A DNA stretch of 64,000 nucleotides from DTYU01 sp040756575 (lineage in GTDB: Bacteria; Bacillota; Desulfotomaculia; Desulfotomaculales; Ammonificaceae): contig JBFLYP010000011.1 of assembly GCA_040756575.1 (NCBI GenBank), forward strand, positions 1 through 64,000, read 5' to 3'. Below the pieces are notes generated by a model. That model was given only the letters and a program-made list of their open reading frames with translations. It did not search any database and was not told where the DNA came from. Below, piece after piece: positions 32,743 through 40,838 of this stretch (position 1 is the stretch's first letter; each line of letters begins with the position of its first letter). A program made the translations under genes and the position numbers.

Positions 32743-32814
32743 ACCGGGAAGATTAACGCTGCAAAAACACCGCTATGGCGGTCAAAATTGTCACGGGCTG
32801 CGCGGAGGGGGAGT

Positions 32815-32990
32815 TCAAAATTTTTAGGGACTTAGTACAATCTCCAACCGTCGGCATCCCACGTCTCAGAGCCGTAGACAGTTGGTGTTGTATACTTAAA
32901 GGCTGGTTCTGCCGCCGCCAACCGAGGCTGGATCATGTGCGGGATCCTTGTGTTGTCTACGGATCCCGTTTTTATTTTTACAGCGCGGTG
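32815..32990 (+). promoter_or_regulatory. L10 leader (ribosomal protein L10-L12 autoregulatory RNA) with terminator
   Basis: The 290 bp rplA-rplJ gap contains the conserved L10-leader words AGAGCCGTAGACAGTTGGTG, CTTAAAGGCTGGTTCTGCCG and CAACCGAGGCTGG. It ends in a perfect terminator: CGGGATCC (32941-32948) pairs with GGATCCCG and is followed by TTTTTATTTTT to 32990. In this class the L10-(L12)4 complex binds the leader and stops rplJ-rplL expression. A frame through it (32775-33014) is spurious. Confidence 0.85.
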
Positions 32991-33036
32991 GTTCAGGGGA
33001 AAAAGGTTTTGTAAATTGGCGCGGAAGGGGGTGAAA

Positions 33037-33570
33037 ATGGGTATGCCGGTTCGTGATGAAAAAAAGGCAGTGGTGAAAGAGCTGAAAGATAAATTGACGA
33101 CGGCAAAGGCGGTTTTCGTAACCGATTATAAAGGCATTCCCGTGGCAAGATTTACCGAGCTCCGGCGCCGTTTGAGGGCTTCCGACAGCCTTCTGAAGGT
33201 CACCAAGAACACCCTGACCAAAATTGCCGCCAAAGAGGCCGGCCTGGATAATCTGGTATCTTATCTTGAGGGACCGGTGGCATTGGCCTTCAGTTTTGGC
33301 GACCCTGCGGCCACTGCCAAGGTGCTCGTCGATTTTACGCGTGAGTTTAAACTTCTCGATGTAAAGGGCGGCGTGCTCAACGGACGGTTGTTATCTGCCG
33401 AACAGTTTAAGGTTTTAGCGGACCTGCCGCCGTTTGATGTGATGATCGCAAAGGTGGTGGGCGGAATCAAGTCGCCGCTTTACGGAATGGTCGGTGTACT
33501 GAGCGGACCCATGCGTAACCTTGTTTACGTACTGGACGCGATCAGGAGAAAACAGGCCGAGGCGTCGTAG
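33037..33570 (+). CDS. rplJ: 50S ribosomal protein L10
   Basis: The 177-residue L10 anchors the L12 dimers on the ribosome stalk. Visible: RDEKKAVVKELKDKLTTAKAVFVTDYKGIPVARFTELRRRLRASDSLLKVTKNTL, EGPVALAFSFGDPAATAKVL, KGGVLNGRLLS, and the C-terminal helix for L12 binding (PMRNLVYVLDAIRRKQAEAS). ATG 33037 follows GGAAGGGGGTGA; the frame is open much further upstream through the leader, but that is not translated protein. Expression is likely feedback-controlled by the L10 leader. Confidence 0.96.
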   Translation: MGMPVRDEKKAVVKELKDKLTTAKAVFVTDYKGIPVARFTELRRRLRASDSLLKVTKNTLTKIAAKEAGLDNLVSYLEGPVALAFSFGDPAATAKVLVDFTREFKLLDVKGGVLNGRLLSAEQFKVLADLPPFDVMIAKVVGGIKSPLYGMVGVLSGPMRNLVYVLDAIRRKQAEAS

Positions 33571-33620
33571 GTTTTCTAAATCTTATTTAGTAATGATTAA
33601 AACTAAGGAGGTTTTTTGTT

Positions 33621-34007
33621 GTGTCAAAAACGGCTGAAATCATCGAAACGATAAAGGGGCTTACGGTGGTAGAGCTTGCTGAGCTCGTGAAGGCCCTGGA
33701 GGAGGAGTTTGGGGTAACCGCTGCTGCACCGGTTGCTATGGCAGCGGCTCCGGCAGCGGCAGGGGCTGCAGCCGCCGCTCCGGCGGAGGAAGAAAAGACG
33801 GAGTTTGACGTAATTCTGGCAGCGGTCGGAGACAAGAAGATCAATGTGATCAAGGTTGTACGGGAGATTACCGGGCTGGGGCTTAAAGAGGCGAAAGACC
33901 TCGTGGATAACGCACCCAAACCGGTAAAGGAAAAAGTAAATAAGGAAGAGGCGGAAGCGATTAAGGCCAAACTGACCGAGGCCGGAGCGACTGTTGAGAT
34001 AAAGTGA
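33621..34007 (+). CDS. rplL: 50S ribosomal protein L7/L12
   Basis: A 128-residue L12. The N-terminal dimerisation domain (AEIIETIKGLTVVELAELVKALEEEFGVTA) joins through an Ala/Pro hinge to the C-terminal factor-binding domain EKTEFDVILAAVGDKKINVIKVVREITGLGLKEAKDLVDNAPKPVKE. GTG 33621 follows AAGGAGGTT. It is followed by a strong terminator instead of rpoB, which usually comes next in Firmicutes. Confidence 0.97.
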   Translation: MSKTAEIIETIKGLTVVELAELVKALEEEFGVTAAAPVAMAAAPAAAGAAAAAPAEEEKTEFDVILAAVGDKKINVIKVVREITGLGLKEAKDLVDNAPKPVKEKVNKEEAEAIKAKLTEAGATVEIK

Positions 34008-34041
34008 TTTCTGGGGTTGGCGCTTACTCATGACGATCGGA

Positions 34042-34077
34042 ACCCGTTCTCTTGCGAAAGTGAACGGGTATTTTTCT
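34042..34077 (+). terminator. Terminator after rplL
   Basis: ACCCGTTC (34042-34049) pairs with GAACGGGT (34062-34069), followed by ATTTTTCTG. It closes the ribosomal protein operon. Between it and 34281 I see nothing else. Confidence 0.85.
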
Positions 34078-34281
34078 GTTTGTTAACAGCCGGATCCGCT
34101 TGTTTGGCAAGAAAGAGATTTATTCACATAACTACCGGCGAAATTGAATAGTTGACGTTGACGTTGATGATGAAACGGAGTACAATTTTAAGCTAAATTC
34201 CGGAAGGTACAGTAAACAGTAATACCGGAATAAGGTTTTTGCCAACGGTAACCCCGGAAATGCGGATGCAAGCGGCAGGCG

Positions 34282-34315
34282 TTGCAGGCAGGCCCCGCCT
34301 ATGCTATAATAGCAT
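34282..34315 (+). promoter_or_regulatory. Promoter with palindrome over the -10, upstream of rpmE
   Basis: TTGCAG (34282-34287), exactly 17 bases, TATAAT (34305-34310). The -10 is centred in a perfect palindrome ATGCTATAATAGCAT (34301-34315), itself within outer arms GGCC. This is a likely repressor site for the rpmE-yqhQ-prfA-prmC operon. Confidence 0.65.
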
Positions 34316-34361
34316 GGGCCTGCGGGAAACGGGTCCCGGATCGAGAAAGGAGAGAGCTGGA

Positions 34362-34559
34362 TTGAAAAAGGGTATTCATCCGCAATACGGGCCGGCACGC
34401 GTACTCTGTGCCTGTGGCGCTGTCTTTGAAACGGGTTCCACAAAAAAGGAACTGCGGGTAGAGGTTTGTTCGAAGTGCCACCCCTTTTACACCGGGCAGC
34501 GGCAGGTGGTTGACCGCCGGGGCCGGGCGGAACGGTTCCGTAAGAAGTACGGACTATAG
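34362..34559 (+). CDS. rpmE: 50S ribosomal protein L31
   Basis: The 65-residue protein reads MKKGIHPQYGPARVLCACGA, then VFETGSTKKELRVEVCSKCH and PFYTGQRQVVDR. The four cysteines (CAC and CSKC) bind zinc in the C+ form of L31. It starts with TTG 34362 after AAAGGAGAG. The longer frame upstream (from 34239) has no L31 homology. The usual upstream neighbour rho is absent here. Confidence 0.95.
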   Translation: MKKGIHPQYGPARVLCACGAVFETGSTKKELRVEVCSKCHPFYTGQRQVVDRRGRAERFRKKYGL

Positions 34560-34715
34560 AAGGGTGTCGCAAAACTCTTACTTTTCGAAGAAAGTGAGCT
34601 CGTCTATTCACGGCACGATGGTTTTAATGACACTTCCCATTTGCCGGGCGAAGTTTTGCGGCTGCAAAAGGATGATCAGGAGCAGTTTTCTTCCTTACTA
34701 ATCAGGTGGTGGCAA

Positions 34716-35618
34716 TTGAGCAAAGCAAAAATTACTTACGGCGGGCAGGCGGTCATCGAGGGAGTAATGATGCGCGGTCCCAAATCCTGGGCGGTGGCCG
34801 TGCGCAGGCCGGATAATTCGATTGTAATAAAGGAAGAAAAACTCAAAGCCTTAAGCGCTACCGGTTTGTGGCGCCGGCCGCTCTTCCGCGGGATTGCGGT
34901 GCTGTACGAGGCGCTGGTTCTCGGAGTAAAGGCTCTCAGTTATTCCGCCCAACAGGCGGTAGGTGAGGAGGAGCATCCGGTTGGCCGCTGGGAAATCGCG
35001 GCCACCATGCTTTTAGGGATCGCCCTTGCAGTTTTCCTTTTTGCCGTTGTTCCTGTAGGCCTGGCGCACCTCGCAAGAGGCACCGTATCTTCCGACCTGG
35101 GGCAGAACCTGCTGGAGGGGCTGGTGCGGTTGGCCGTTTTTATAACGTATATTTTTCTTGTCGGCCTGATCCCTGAAATAAGGCGAGTATTTGCTTATCA
35201 CGGAGCCGAGCACCGGGTCATTAACGCTTACGAAGCAGGGGTGGCCCTTACCCCTGAGGGGGTGCGAGGCTTTCCGGTGTTTCACCCCCGCTGCGGCACA
35301 AGTTTTTTACTGATTGTTCTGATCTTGCATGTTTTAATCTTTTCGCTTTTAAAGCAGGAGCCGCTGTGGTGGCGTTTGCTGTCGCGGGTACTGCTTCTCC
35401 CGGTGATTGCAGGAATCAGCTACGAGCTGATTAAGCTTTCGGCGCGCAAGGGGCAAAACCCGATTTTTCGGGCCATGGCCGCTCCCGGGTTGTGGGTTCA
35501 ACGGTTGACCACGCGCGAACCGGATGATGCTCAGGTGACGGTGGCGCTGGCGGCGCTTGATGCGGTGCTGTTGAAAGAGGGTGAATCGAACGATGTGGGA
35601 AAAGCTTGCGGAACTTGA
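34716..35618 (+). CDS. yqhQ: YqhQ-like DUF1385 membrane protein
   Basis: A 300-residue DUF1385 protein. It begins SKAKITYGGQAVIEGVMMRGPKSWAVAVRRPD, the family signature, then has about four to five membrane segments (TMLLGIALAVFLFAVVPVGL, LVRLAVFITYIFLVGLIPEI, FLLIVLILHVLIFSLL), with AYHGAEHRVINAYEAG and FHPRCGTSFLL between. The function is unknown; the HGAEH and CG motifs suggest a metal site. The start is TTG 34716, with GGTGG upstream. It overlaps prfA by 26 bp, an arrangement typical of Peptococcaceae and relatives. Confidence 0.9.
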   Translation: MSKAKITYGGQAVIEGVMMRGPKSWAVAVRRPDNSIVIKEEKLKALSATGLWRRPLFRGIAVLYEALVLGVKALSYSAQQAVGEEEHPVGRWEIAATMLLGIALAVFLFAVVPVGLAHLARGTVSSDLGQNLLEGLVRLAVFITYIFLVGLIPEIRRVFAYHGAEHRVINAYEAGVALTPEGVRGFPVFHPRCGTSFLLIVLILHVLIFSLLKQEPLWWRLLSRVLLLPVIAGISYELIKLSARKGQNPIFRAMAAPGLWVQRLTTREPDDAQVTVALAALDAVLLKEGESNDVGKACGT

Positions 35619-36660
35619 GGAACGCTATGAAGAGTTGAATAGACGAATCGCCGATCCCGACGTGATTGCGGATTACAGTCGCTGGCGGGAGTATGCAAAG
35701 GCTCACGCCGAGATTGAGCCTGTGGTAACGGTATACCGGCAATACAAGGATGCTCTTGAGGGGCTTGCTGAAGCCGAAACGTTGCTGCGGGAGGAAAAAG
35801 ACCCGGATTTGAGGGAACTGGCTGCAGAAGAATTAGAACTGCTCAAGGCGAAAAAGGAGGATCTGGCCGGGCGCTTAAAGGTTCTTCTTCTGCCGCGGGA
35901 CCCTAACGACGAGAAAAACGTCATTATCGAAATCCGCGCTGGGACAGGGGGCGAAGAGGCGGCACTTTTTGCAGGTGACCTTTTGCGGATGTACCTGAAA
36001 TACGCCGAAAGGCTGGGCTGGCGTGCCGAAATGCTGAGCAGCAACCCGACTGACCTCGGCGGTTTCAAGGAGGCGATCGTGCTGATTGAAGGACGCGGTG
36101 CATACAGCCGCTTGAAGTTTGAAAGCGGCGTCCACCGGGTGCAACGTGTTCCGGAGACGGAGGCCAGCGGCCGGATTCATACCTCGGCCGCTACAGTGGC
36201 TGTTCTTCCCGAAGCTGAAGAGGTAGATGTGGATATCGATCCTAAGGATCTCCGTATTGATGTGTTTTGCTCCACCGGGCCGGGCGGGCAGTCGGTAAAC
36301 ACTACCCAGTCCGCGGTACGCATCACTCATCTTCCTACGGGGATAGTGGTCAGTTGTCAGGACGAGAAGTCGCAGCACAAGAACCGCGACAAGGCGATGA
36401 AGGTCCTGCGGGCGCGGCTTTTGGACCGGCTGCAGCAGGAGCAGCAGGAGGCCATTGCCGAGGCACGGCGCGCCCAGGTGGGGAGCGGCGACCGGAGTGA
36501 GCGCATCCGCACGTATAACTTTCCGCAGAACCGGGTGACGGATCACCGTGTGGGCTTGACACTATACCGGTTGGGCGAGGTTCTGGAAGGCGACCTGGAC
36601 GAGTTCGTTACCGCGCTTATTACGCACCACCAGGCGGAGAGATTGCGCCGGATCAGTTGA
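35593..36660 (+). CDS. prfA: Peptide chain release factor 1
   Basis: A 355-residue class I release factor for UAA and UAG. It has EIRAGTGGEEAALFAGDLLRMYLKYAE, the anticodon-like loop region RVQRVPETEASGRIHTSAATVAVLPEAEEVD (RF1 type with PET for PxT), and the catalytic STGPGGQSVNTTQSAVRITH with GGQ near residue 233. ATG 35593 is spaced eight bases after GAGGGTGA; GTG 35581 is a less likely start. The following prmC methylates the GGQ glutamine. Confidence 0.97.
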   Translation: MWEKLAELEERYEELNRRIADPDVIADYSRWREYAKAHAEIEPVVTVYRQYKDALEGLAEAETLLREEKDPDLRELAAEELELLKAKKEDLAGRLKVLLLPRDPNDEKNVIIEIRAGTGGEEAALFAGDLLRMYLKYAERLGWRAEMLSSNPTDLGGFKEAIVLIEGRGAYSRLKFESGVHRVQRVPETEASGRIHTSAATVAVLPEAEEVDVDIDPKDLRIDVFCSTGPGGQSVNTTQSAVRITHLPTGIVVSCQDEKSQHKNRDKAMKVLRARLLDRLQQEQQEAIAEARRAQVGSGDRSERIRTYNFPQNRVTDHRVGLTLYRLGEVLEGDLDEFVTALITHHQAERLRRIS

Positions 36661-36770
36661 TCTCCGGGAGATGTTGCAAAATCTGATTCCTCGAAAGCCG
36701 GCTCCTATGTTTGGTTTTGTATGATACCGTGCCGCCTTGTGGGTGGCTGCTGTTTTGTACGGGTGTACTT

Positions 36771-37631
36771 ATGAGCATGATATCAGGGTGTGTTGTTAAA
36801 GAGGTTTTGAAAGATGCAGCAAACCTGCTCAAGGGGGCAGGGATTATTTCTCCGCGGGTCGACGCGGAAGTGCTCTTGAGTTTTGTACTCGCTTGTGACC
36901 GCCTGGCGCTTTACCGGGAGCCGTTACGGAAAATAGCTGCTGAAGAGAAAAACCGTTACGAAGAACTGCTTTGCCGCCGTGCTGCAGGGGTACCGGTCGC
37001 CTACTTAACCGGTGAAAAAGAGTTTATGGGACTGAAATTTACGGTGACGCCGGCGGTATTGGTGCCGAGACCCGAGACCGAGTTGCTTGTAGAAACTGCA
37101 ATTGAACTCCTGAAGCGCGTGCAAGCGCCGGTGGTTGCGGACGTAGGAACGGGCAGCGGTGCGGTAGCAGTCAGTTTGGCTGTTTTTTTGCCTGCCGTGC
37201 GGGTTTTCGCGGTTGACCTTTCGCCCGCGGCGGTTTGCGTGGCGCAGGAAAACGCCCGCAGGCACGGGGTCGCCGACAGGGTGACCTTTTTTCAGGGTGA
37301 CTTGCTTGAGCCGTTACTTGAGGAAATAAGGTTTTTCGATCTTATCGCCGCAAACCTTCCGTACATTCCCACAGCCGAGATGGCCCAGCTCCCCCGTGAG
37401 GTTCAAAACGAGCCTGCCATAGCGCTTGACGGCGGGCCGGACGGCTTAGCGCCGTACCGGCGGCTGCTCCCTCAAGCAAGGCGGCTGCTGAAGGCCGGCG
37501 GCTGCCTCCTGTTCGAAATAGCACCCGGCCAGGGTAAGGCGGTGCTTGAAATGCTTAAGCCCTGGCATGCTTATGTAAAACAGGACCTCGGGGGACGCGA
37601 GCGCCTGGTGGTGGCGCGTACAGGTGGTTGA
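36771..37631 (+). CDS. prmC: Release factor glutamine methyltransferase PrmC
   Basis: The 286-residue protein has the N-terminal helical domain (DAEVLLSFVLACDRLALYREPLR), CRRAAGVPVAYLTGEKEFMGLKFTVTPAVLVPRPETELLVE, the SAM site VVADVGTGSGAVAVSLAV near residue 118, and GDLLEPLLEEIRFFDLIAANLPYIP. PrmC normally has an NPPY catalytic motif; here it reads NLPY. The enzyme methylates the GGQ of RF1 and RF2. ATG 36771 has a weak GGGTG upstream. The 3' end overlaps the next start. Confidence 0.93.
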   Translation: MSMISGCVVKEVLKDAANLLKGAGIISPRVDAEVLLSFVLACDRLALYREPLRKIAAEEKNRYEELLCRRAAGVPVAYLTGEKEFMGLKFTVTPAVLVPRPETELLVETAIELLKRVQAPVVADVGTGSGAVAVSLAVFLPAVRVFAVDLSPAAVCVAQENARRHGVADRVTFFQGDLLEPLLEEIRFFDLIAANLPYIPTAEMAQLPREVQNEPAIALDGGPDGLAPYRRLLPQARRLLKAGGCLLFEIAPGQGKAVLEMLKPWHAYVKQDLGGRERLVVARTGG

Positions 37632-38926
37632 CAGCCTTGCACTTTAGCGACAACTTGACGGCCTTGATGGCAACACTCATTTTTGCCGGGACGTATGCCC
37701 TCATAGTGGCGGAACGTTTGCCGCGAACGACAGCAGCTATGGTAGGGGCTGTGCTGGTTGTAGTCACCGGCCTCATTTCTCAGGAAGAGGCTGCGACAAG
37801 TATCGATTTTAACACCATCGGGTTGCTGGTCGGGATGATGGTTATTGTGGCCGTCACACGCCGGTCCGGGGTTTTCGAATATATAGCGGTGTGGGTCGCC
37901 AAACGCTCGCAGGGGGAGCCGGTACGCATCCTGGTAATGCTTTCACTCCTCACTGCGGTTCTATCAGCTTTGTTAGACAACGTAACAACGGTGCTGTTTA
38001 CCGTCCCCATCGCAATGGTGATAGCAGATCGCATCGGGGTAAGTCCCTTTCCCTATTTGATAGCTCAGATAGTGTCTTCTAACATCGGCGGTACGGCTAC
38101 CCTTATCGGTGATCCCCCTAACATTATGATCAGTCACCCGGCAAAGCTGAGCTTTATGGATTTCTTCCTGAACCTGGCACCAGTTAGTGCGGTCATCTTA
38201 GTTATTACACTGGTACTTCTTGTCTTGATTTTCCGAAAACAGCTTAAAATTTCACCGGAAGAGCAACAAAGGATATTAACCCTTAATGAAGAGGATTTCT
38301 TGAGGGACCGCGGCCTGATTAAACCGTCACTGATAGTTTTGGGGATGACCTTAGCGGGTTTCGGCCTTCATGAGTGGCTGCACTTAGGTTCTGCTACCAT
38401 TGCCCTCACCGGAGCGACGGTGCTCGTTTTGGTCACGCGCGAGGAGCCGGAAGATGTCTTCCTGGCAGTAGAGTGGCCCAGCATCTTTTTCTTTGTGGGG
38501 CTCTTTGTGGTGGTGGGGGCACTGGAGAAGACCGGCGTTATCGAAATGGTGGCCCGGAGAGGCCTGGGCTTTACGGGCGGGGATCTCTTACTTACCGGGC
38601 TCTTGGTCCTCTGGATGTCTGCGGTGGCCTCGACCATCGTTGACAACATTCCTTTTGTCGCGACGATGATTCCGTTAATCCAGGAATTTGGGCGGTTGGG
38701 CCAGATACAGGAGTTAGACCCGCTCTGGTGGGCGCTCGCTTTAGGCGCCTGTCTTGGTGGGAACGGTTCACTTATCGGCGCAGCGGCGAATGTAGTCGCG
38801 GCCGGGGTGGCAGAAAAGTACGGCAGTCCCATTTCGTTTTGGGACTACTTCAAGGTCGGATTTCCTTTAATGCTGATTTCAATCCTTATCGCGACGGTCT
38901 ACCTTTTCGTTTTTTATTTGCGATAA
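37628..38926 (+). CDS. ArsB/NhaD superfamily ion transporter (copy 2)
   Basis: A 432-residue membrane protein and clear paralogue of 28429-29817. Shared motifs include IDFNTIGLLVGMMVIVAVTRRSG, ALLDNVTTVLFTVPIAMVIAD, SNIGGTATLIGDPPNIMISHPA, STIVDNIPFVATMIPL and LGACLGGNGSLIGAAANVV. The TTG start overlaps the prmC stop, so translation is coupled to prmC. In B. subtilis the prmC-sua5 interval carries ywkE and spoIIR instead; this gene is a lineage-specific replacement there. Substrate is unknown (sodium, arsenite or dicarboxylate class). Confidence 0.85.
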   Translation: MTALHFSDNLTALMATLIFAGTYALIVAERLPRTTAAMVGAVLVVVTGLISQEEAATSIDFNTIGLLVGMMVIVAVTRRSGVFEYIAVWVAKRSQGEPVRILVMLSLLTAVLSALLDNVTTVLFTVPIAMVIADRIGVSPFPYLIAQIVSSNIGGTATLIGDPPNIMISHPAKLSFMDFFLNLAPVSAVILVITLVLLVLIFRKQLKISPEEQQRILTLNEEDFLRDRGLIKPSLIVLGMTLAGFGLHEWLHLGSATIALTGATVLVLVTREEPEDVFLAVEWPSIFFFVGLFVVVGALEKTGVIEMVARRGLGFTGGDLLLTGLLVLWMSAVASTIVDNIPFVATMIPLIQEFGRLGQIQELDPLWWALALGACLGGNGSLIGAAANVVAAGVAEKYGSPISFWDYFKVGFPLMLISILIATVYLFVFYLR

Positions 38927-38950
38927 GGGCTGTGCAAAACCGGAGAAACG

Positions 38951-38992
38951 GGCTGTGTCCGCCGGACTTTCTCTTGACCGGCGGACACAGCC
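38951..38992. terminator. Perfect 15-bp hairpin after transporter copy 2
   Basis: GGCTGTGTCCGCCGG (38951-38965) and CCGGCGGACACAGCC (38978-38992) are exact inverse complements around a 12-base loop. No strong T-run follows, so it may act as a processing or stability hairpin rather than a terminator. Confidence 0.55.
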
Positions 38993-39064
38993 GCCGGTCT
39001 TCATCCATCCTCTGGGTGATATACTACTTATTAATGGGATAAGCCGATTGGCAGGTTTTCGTTA

Positions 39065-40090
39065 ATGGCTGCTATCAGTACTGTGGTCTGGCATGTGGAT
39101 CCCAACCGTCCTGAAGCCGGAATACTCAAAGAAGCCGGGGCACTTATCCGCCGTGGACGCCTGGTTGCTTTTCCGACGGAAACCGTCTACGGCCTGGGTG
39201 CAAATGCATCTGACCCTGCGGCGGTTGCAGCGCTTTTCGAAGCGAAAGGGCGGCCTGCGGACAACCCCCTTATATTGCACCTGGCGGCGGCAGACGAAGC
39301 GCTGCATTATGTGCGGGATGTCCCTCCCCTTGCGGCTAAGCTTATCGAGGTCTTTTGGCCCGGTCCTCTTACACTGGTTTTTGCAGGCCTTCGAATGCTG
39401 TCGCCGCTGGTTACGGGCGGACTGCCGACTATAGCGCTGCGCGTTCCGGCACACCCGGTGGCACTGGGAATCATCCGCGCCGCGGACGTTCCGGTCGTGG
39501 CGCCAAGTGCTAACCTTTCCGGCAGGCCGAGTCCTACTACCGCCGAACACGTGATAGCGGACCTTGGAGGGCGGATCGATGCGGTGGTGGACGGCGGATC
39601 CGCTCCCATCGGGATCGAATCCACCGTTCTTGATGTGACGGGACCGGTGCCGCGGGTTCTAAGACATGGAGCCGTGAGTACGGGTGAAATTGCTGCGGTT
39701 ACAGGAGTGATGCCGGAAGAGGTTCCGGGGATGGAAGCGAAAAGGCCGCATTACCGGCCGCGTGTTCCCTTGGTTCTGGTGGAAGGTCAACCGCAGGCGA
39801 TCATAGGAAGAATCCTGCAGCTTTATAATAAGCATATGGCAGAGGGGAAGAGGGTTGGTATCCTGGCGCGGGAAGAACGCATTCACGACTACCCGGGGAT
39901 CGTAATGGCATGCGGCCGGGGCGAGGATGCCCGCTCGGTAGCAGCTTGTCTTTACACGGCAATCAGGCGGCTTGAGGCCGATGTGGATATCATTTTAGCG
40001 GAAGGGGTACCTGCACAAACCGGTGCTGCTGTGAGTGAACGCTTACGACAGGCTGCTTCACAGGTTATCCAAGCGGGAGACGGTTTATGA
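39065..40090 (+). CDS. ywlC: Threonylcarbamoyl-AMP synthase (Sua5/YwlC)
   Basis: A 341-residue Sua5, which makes threonylcarbamoyl-AMP for tRNA t6A37 modification. The YrdC domain has GRLVAFPTETVYGLGANASD, FEAKGRPADNPLILHL, FWPGPLTLVF, PTIALRVPAHPVAL and VVAPSANLSGRPSPTTAEHV. The C-terminal Sua5 domain follows after the linker GMEAKRPHYRPRVPLVLVEG, so this is the long two-domain type. ATG 39065. Its end overlaps mntP (ATGA). The order sua5-mntP-ywlE-rpiB-glyA matches B. subtilis. Confidence 0.95.
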   Translation: MAAISTVVWHVDPNRPEAGILKEAGALIRRGRLVAFPTETVYGLGANASDPAAVAALFEAKGRPADNPLILHLAAADEALHYVRDVPPLAAKLIEVFWPGPLTLVFAGLRMLSPLVTGGLPTIALRVPAHPVALGIIRAADVPVVAPSANLSGRPSPTTAEHVIADLGGRIDAVVDGGSAPIGIESTVLDVTGPVPRVLRHGAVSTGEIAAVTGVMPEEVPGMEAKRPHYRPRVPLVLVEGQPQAIIGRILQLYNKHMAEGKRVGILAREERIHDYPGIVMACGRGEDARSVAACLYTAIRRLEADVDIILAEGVPAQTGAAVSERLRQAASQVIQAGDGL

Positions 40091-40629
40091 ACCTCGTTGC
40101 GGTACTTCTTCTCGGGATGGCTCTTGGAGCCGATGCCTTCTCGGCCTGCCTCGGGGTCGGCTTTTGGGGGATCGGCCGCCGGCGTGCTTTTTTGTTAGTG
40201 GTAACAGTAGCGGTGTTTCATGTGCTGATGCCGCTGGCGGGATGGCGGCTCGGGGGTGCCGTGGGATCGGCCCTCGGACGCCTCGCCGGCATAATCGGGG
40301 CGGTGCTGCTCTTCTTTCTCGGTGCGAGGATGATTTACGGTGCCGTCAGGGTAAGAGTTCCCGGAACAGCCGGTCCTTTCTCCTTAGGGAGGTTGGGCAC
40401 CCTAATCCTTGGGGCGAGTGTCAGCATGGACGCCTTCAGTGTCGGTTTTGCGCTGGGGGTTTATAAGTATAGCCCCCTATTGGTTACGGGAACGTTGGGG
40501 TTGGTGGCGGGCCTTATGGCGGCTCTCGGCTTAGGACTCGGCAAGACCGTAAATAGCTGGGTAGGACAGCGGGCACAGCTTCTTGGTGGACTTATTCTGT
40601 TGGGCGTCGGGATACAGCTCCTGCGTTGA
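40087..40629 (+). CDS. mntP: Manganese efflux pump MntP
   Basis: A 180-residue membrane protein with six hydrophobic segments arranged as two similar halves. Each half has the conserved Asp motif: LLGMALGADAFSACLGVGF near residue 10 and LILGASVSMDAFSVGFALG near 110, the DA(F/L)S signature of MntP (DUF204). It exports Mn(II). ATG 40087 overlaps the sua5 stop. The neighbour order is conserved in Bacillus. Confidence 0.92.
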   Translation: MNLVAVLLLGMALGADAFSACLGVGFWGIGRRRAFLLVVTVAVFHVLMPLAGWRLGGAVGSALGRLAGIIGAVLLFFLGARMIYGAVRVRVPGTAGPFSLGRLGTLILGASVSMDAFSVGFALGVYKYSPLLVTGTLGLVAGLMAALGLGLGKTVNSWVGQRAQLLGGLILLGVGIQLLR

Positions 40630-40725
40630 ACCCTTCAGGGCGCACCAGCGGGGGATGAAAACGGCCTGTTTACCCGTTATCCCGCGGCACAGTTGAAGTA
40701 GACTGTTCGTGATTTTCGACTTTTC

Positions 40726-40830
40726 GGAGGAGTGCCACATGCGGTACGCATAACGAAGAATAAAAATGTTGACGAAGTAATGCGAAGCTCATCGCCGCGC
40801 CCCACGGAAGAAGAACGCATTCTCGGAGGA
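40726..40830 (+). repeat. Dispersed leader element, copy B (internally deleted)
   Basis: This short copy keeps both ends: CGGAGGAGTGCCACATGCGG at the left and AATGCGAAGCTCATCGCCGC, CACGGAAGAAGAACGCATTC and TCGGAGGA at the right. The middle 130-150 bp found in other copies is missing. The final GGAGGA is the ribosome site of ywlE (ATG 40839). Here both ends carry CGGAGGA, the clearest target-duplication-like pair. Confidence 0.8.
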
Positions 40831-40838
40831 ATCGGAAA

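Noticed and set aside
32775..33014. 79-codon frame between rplA and rplJ
   Set aside because: It coincides with the L10 leader and its terminator.
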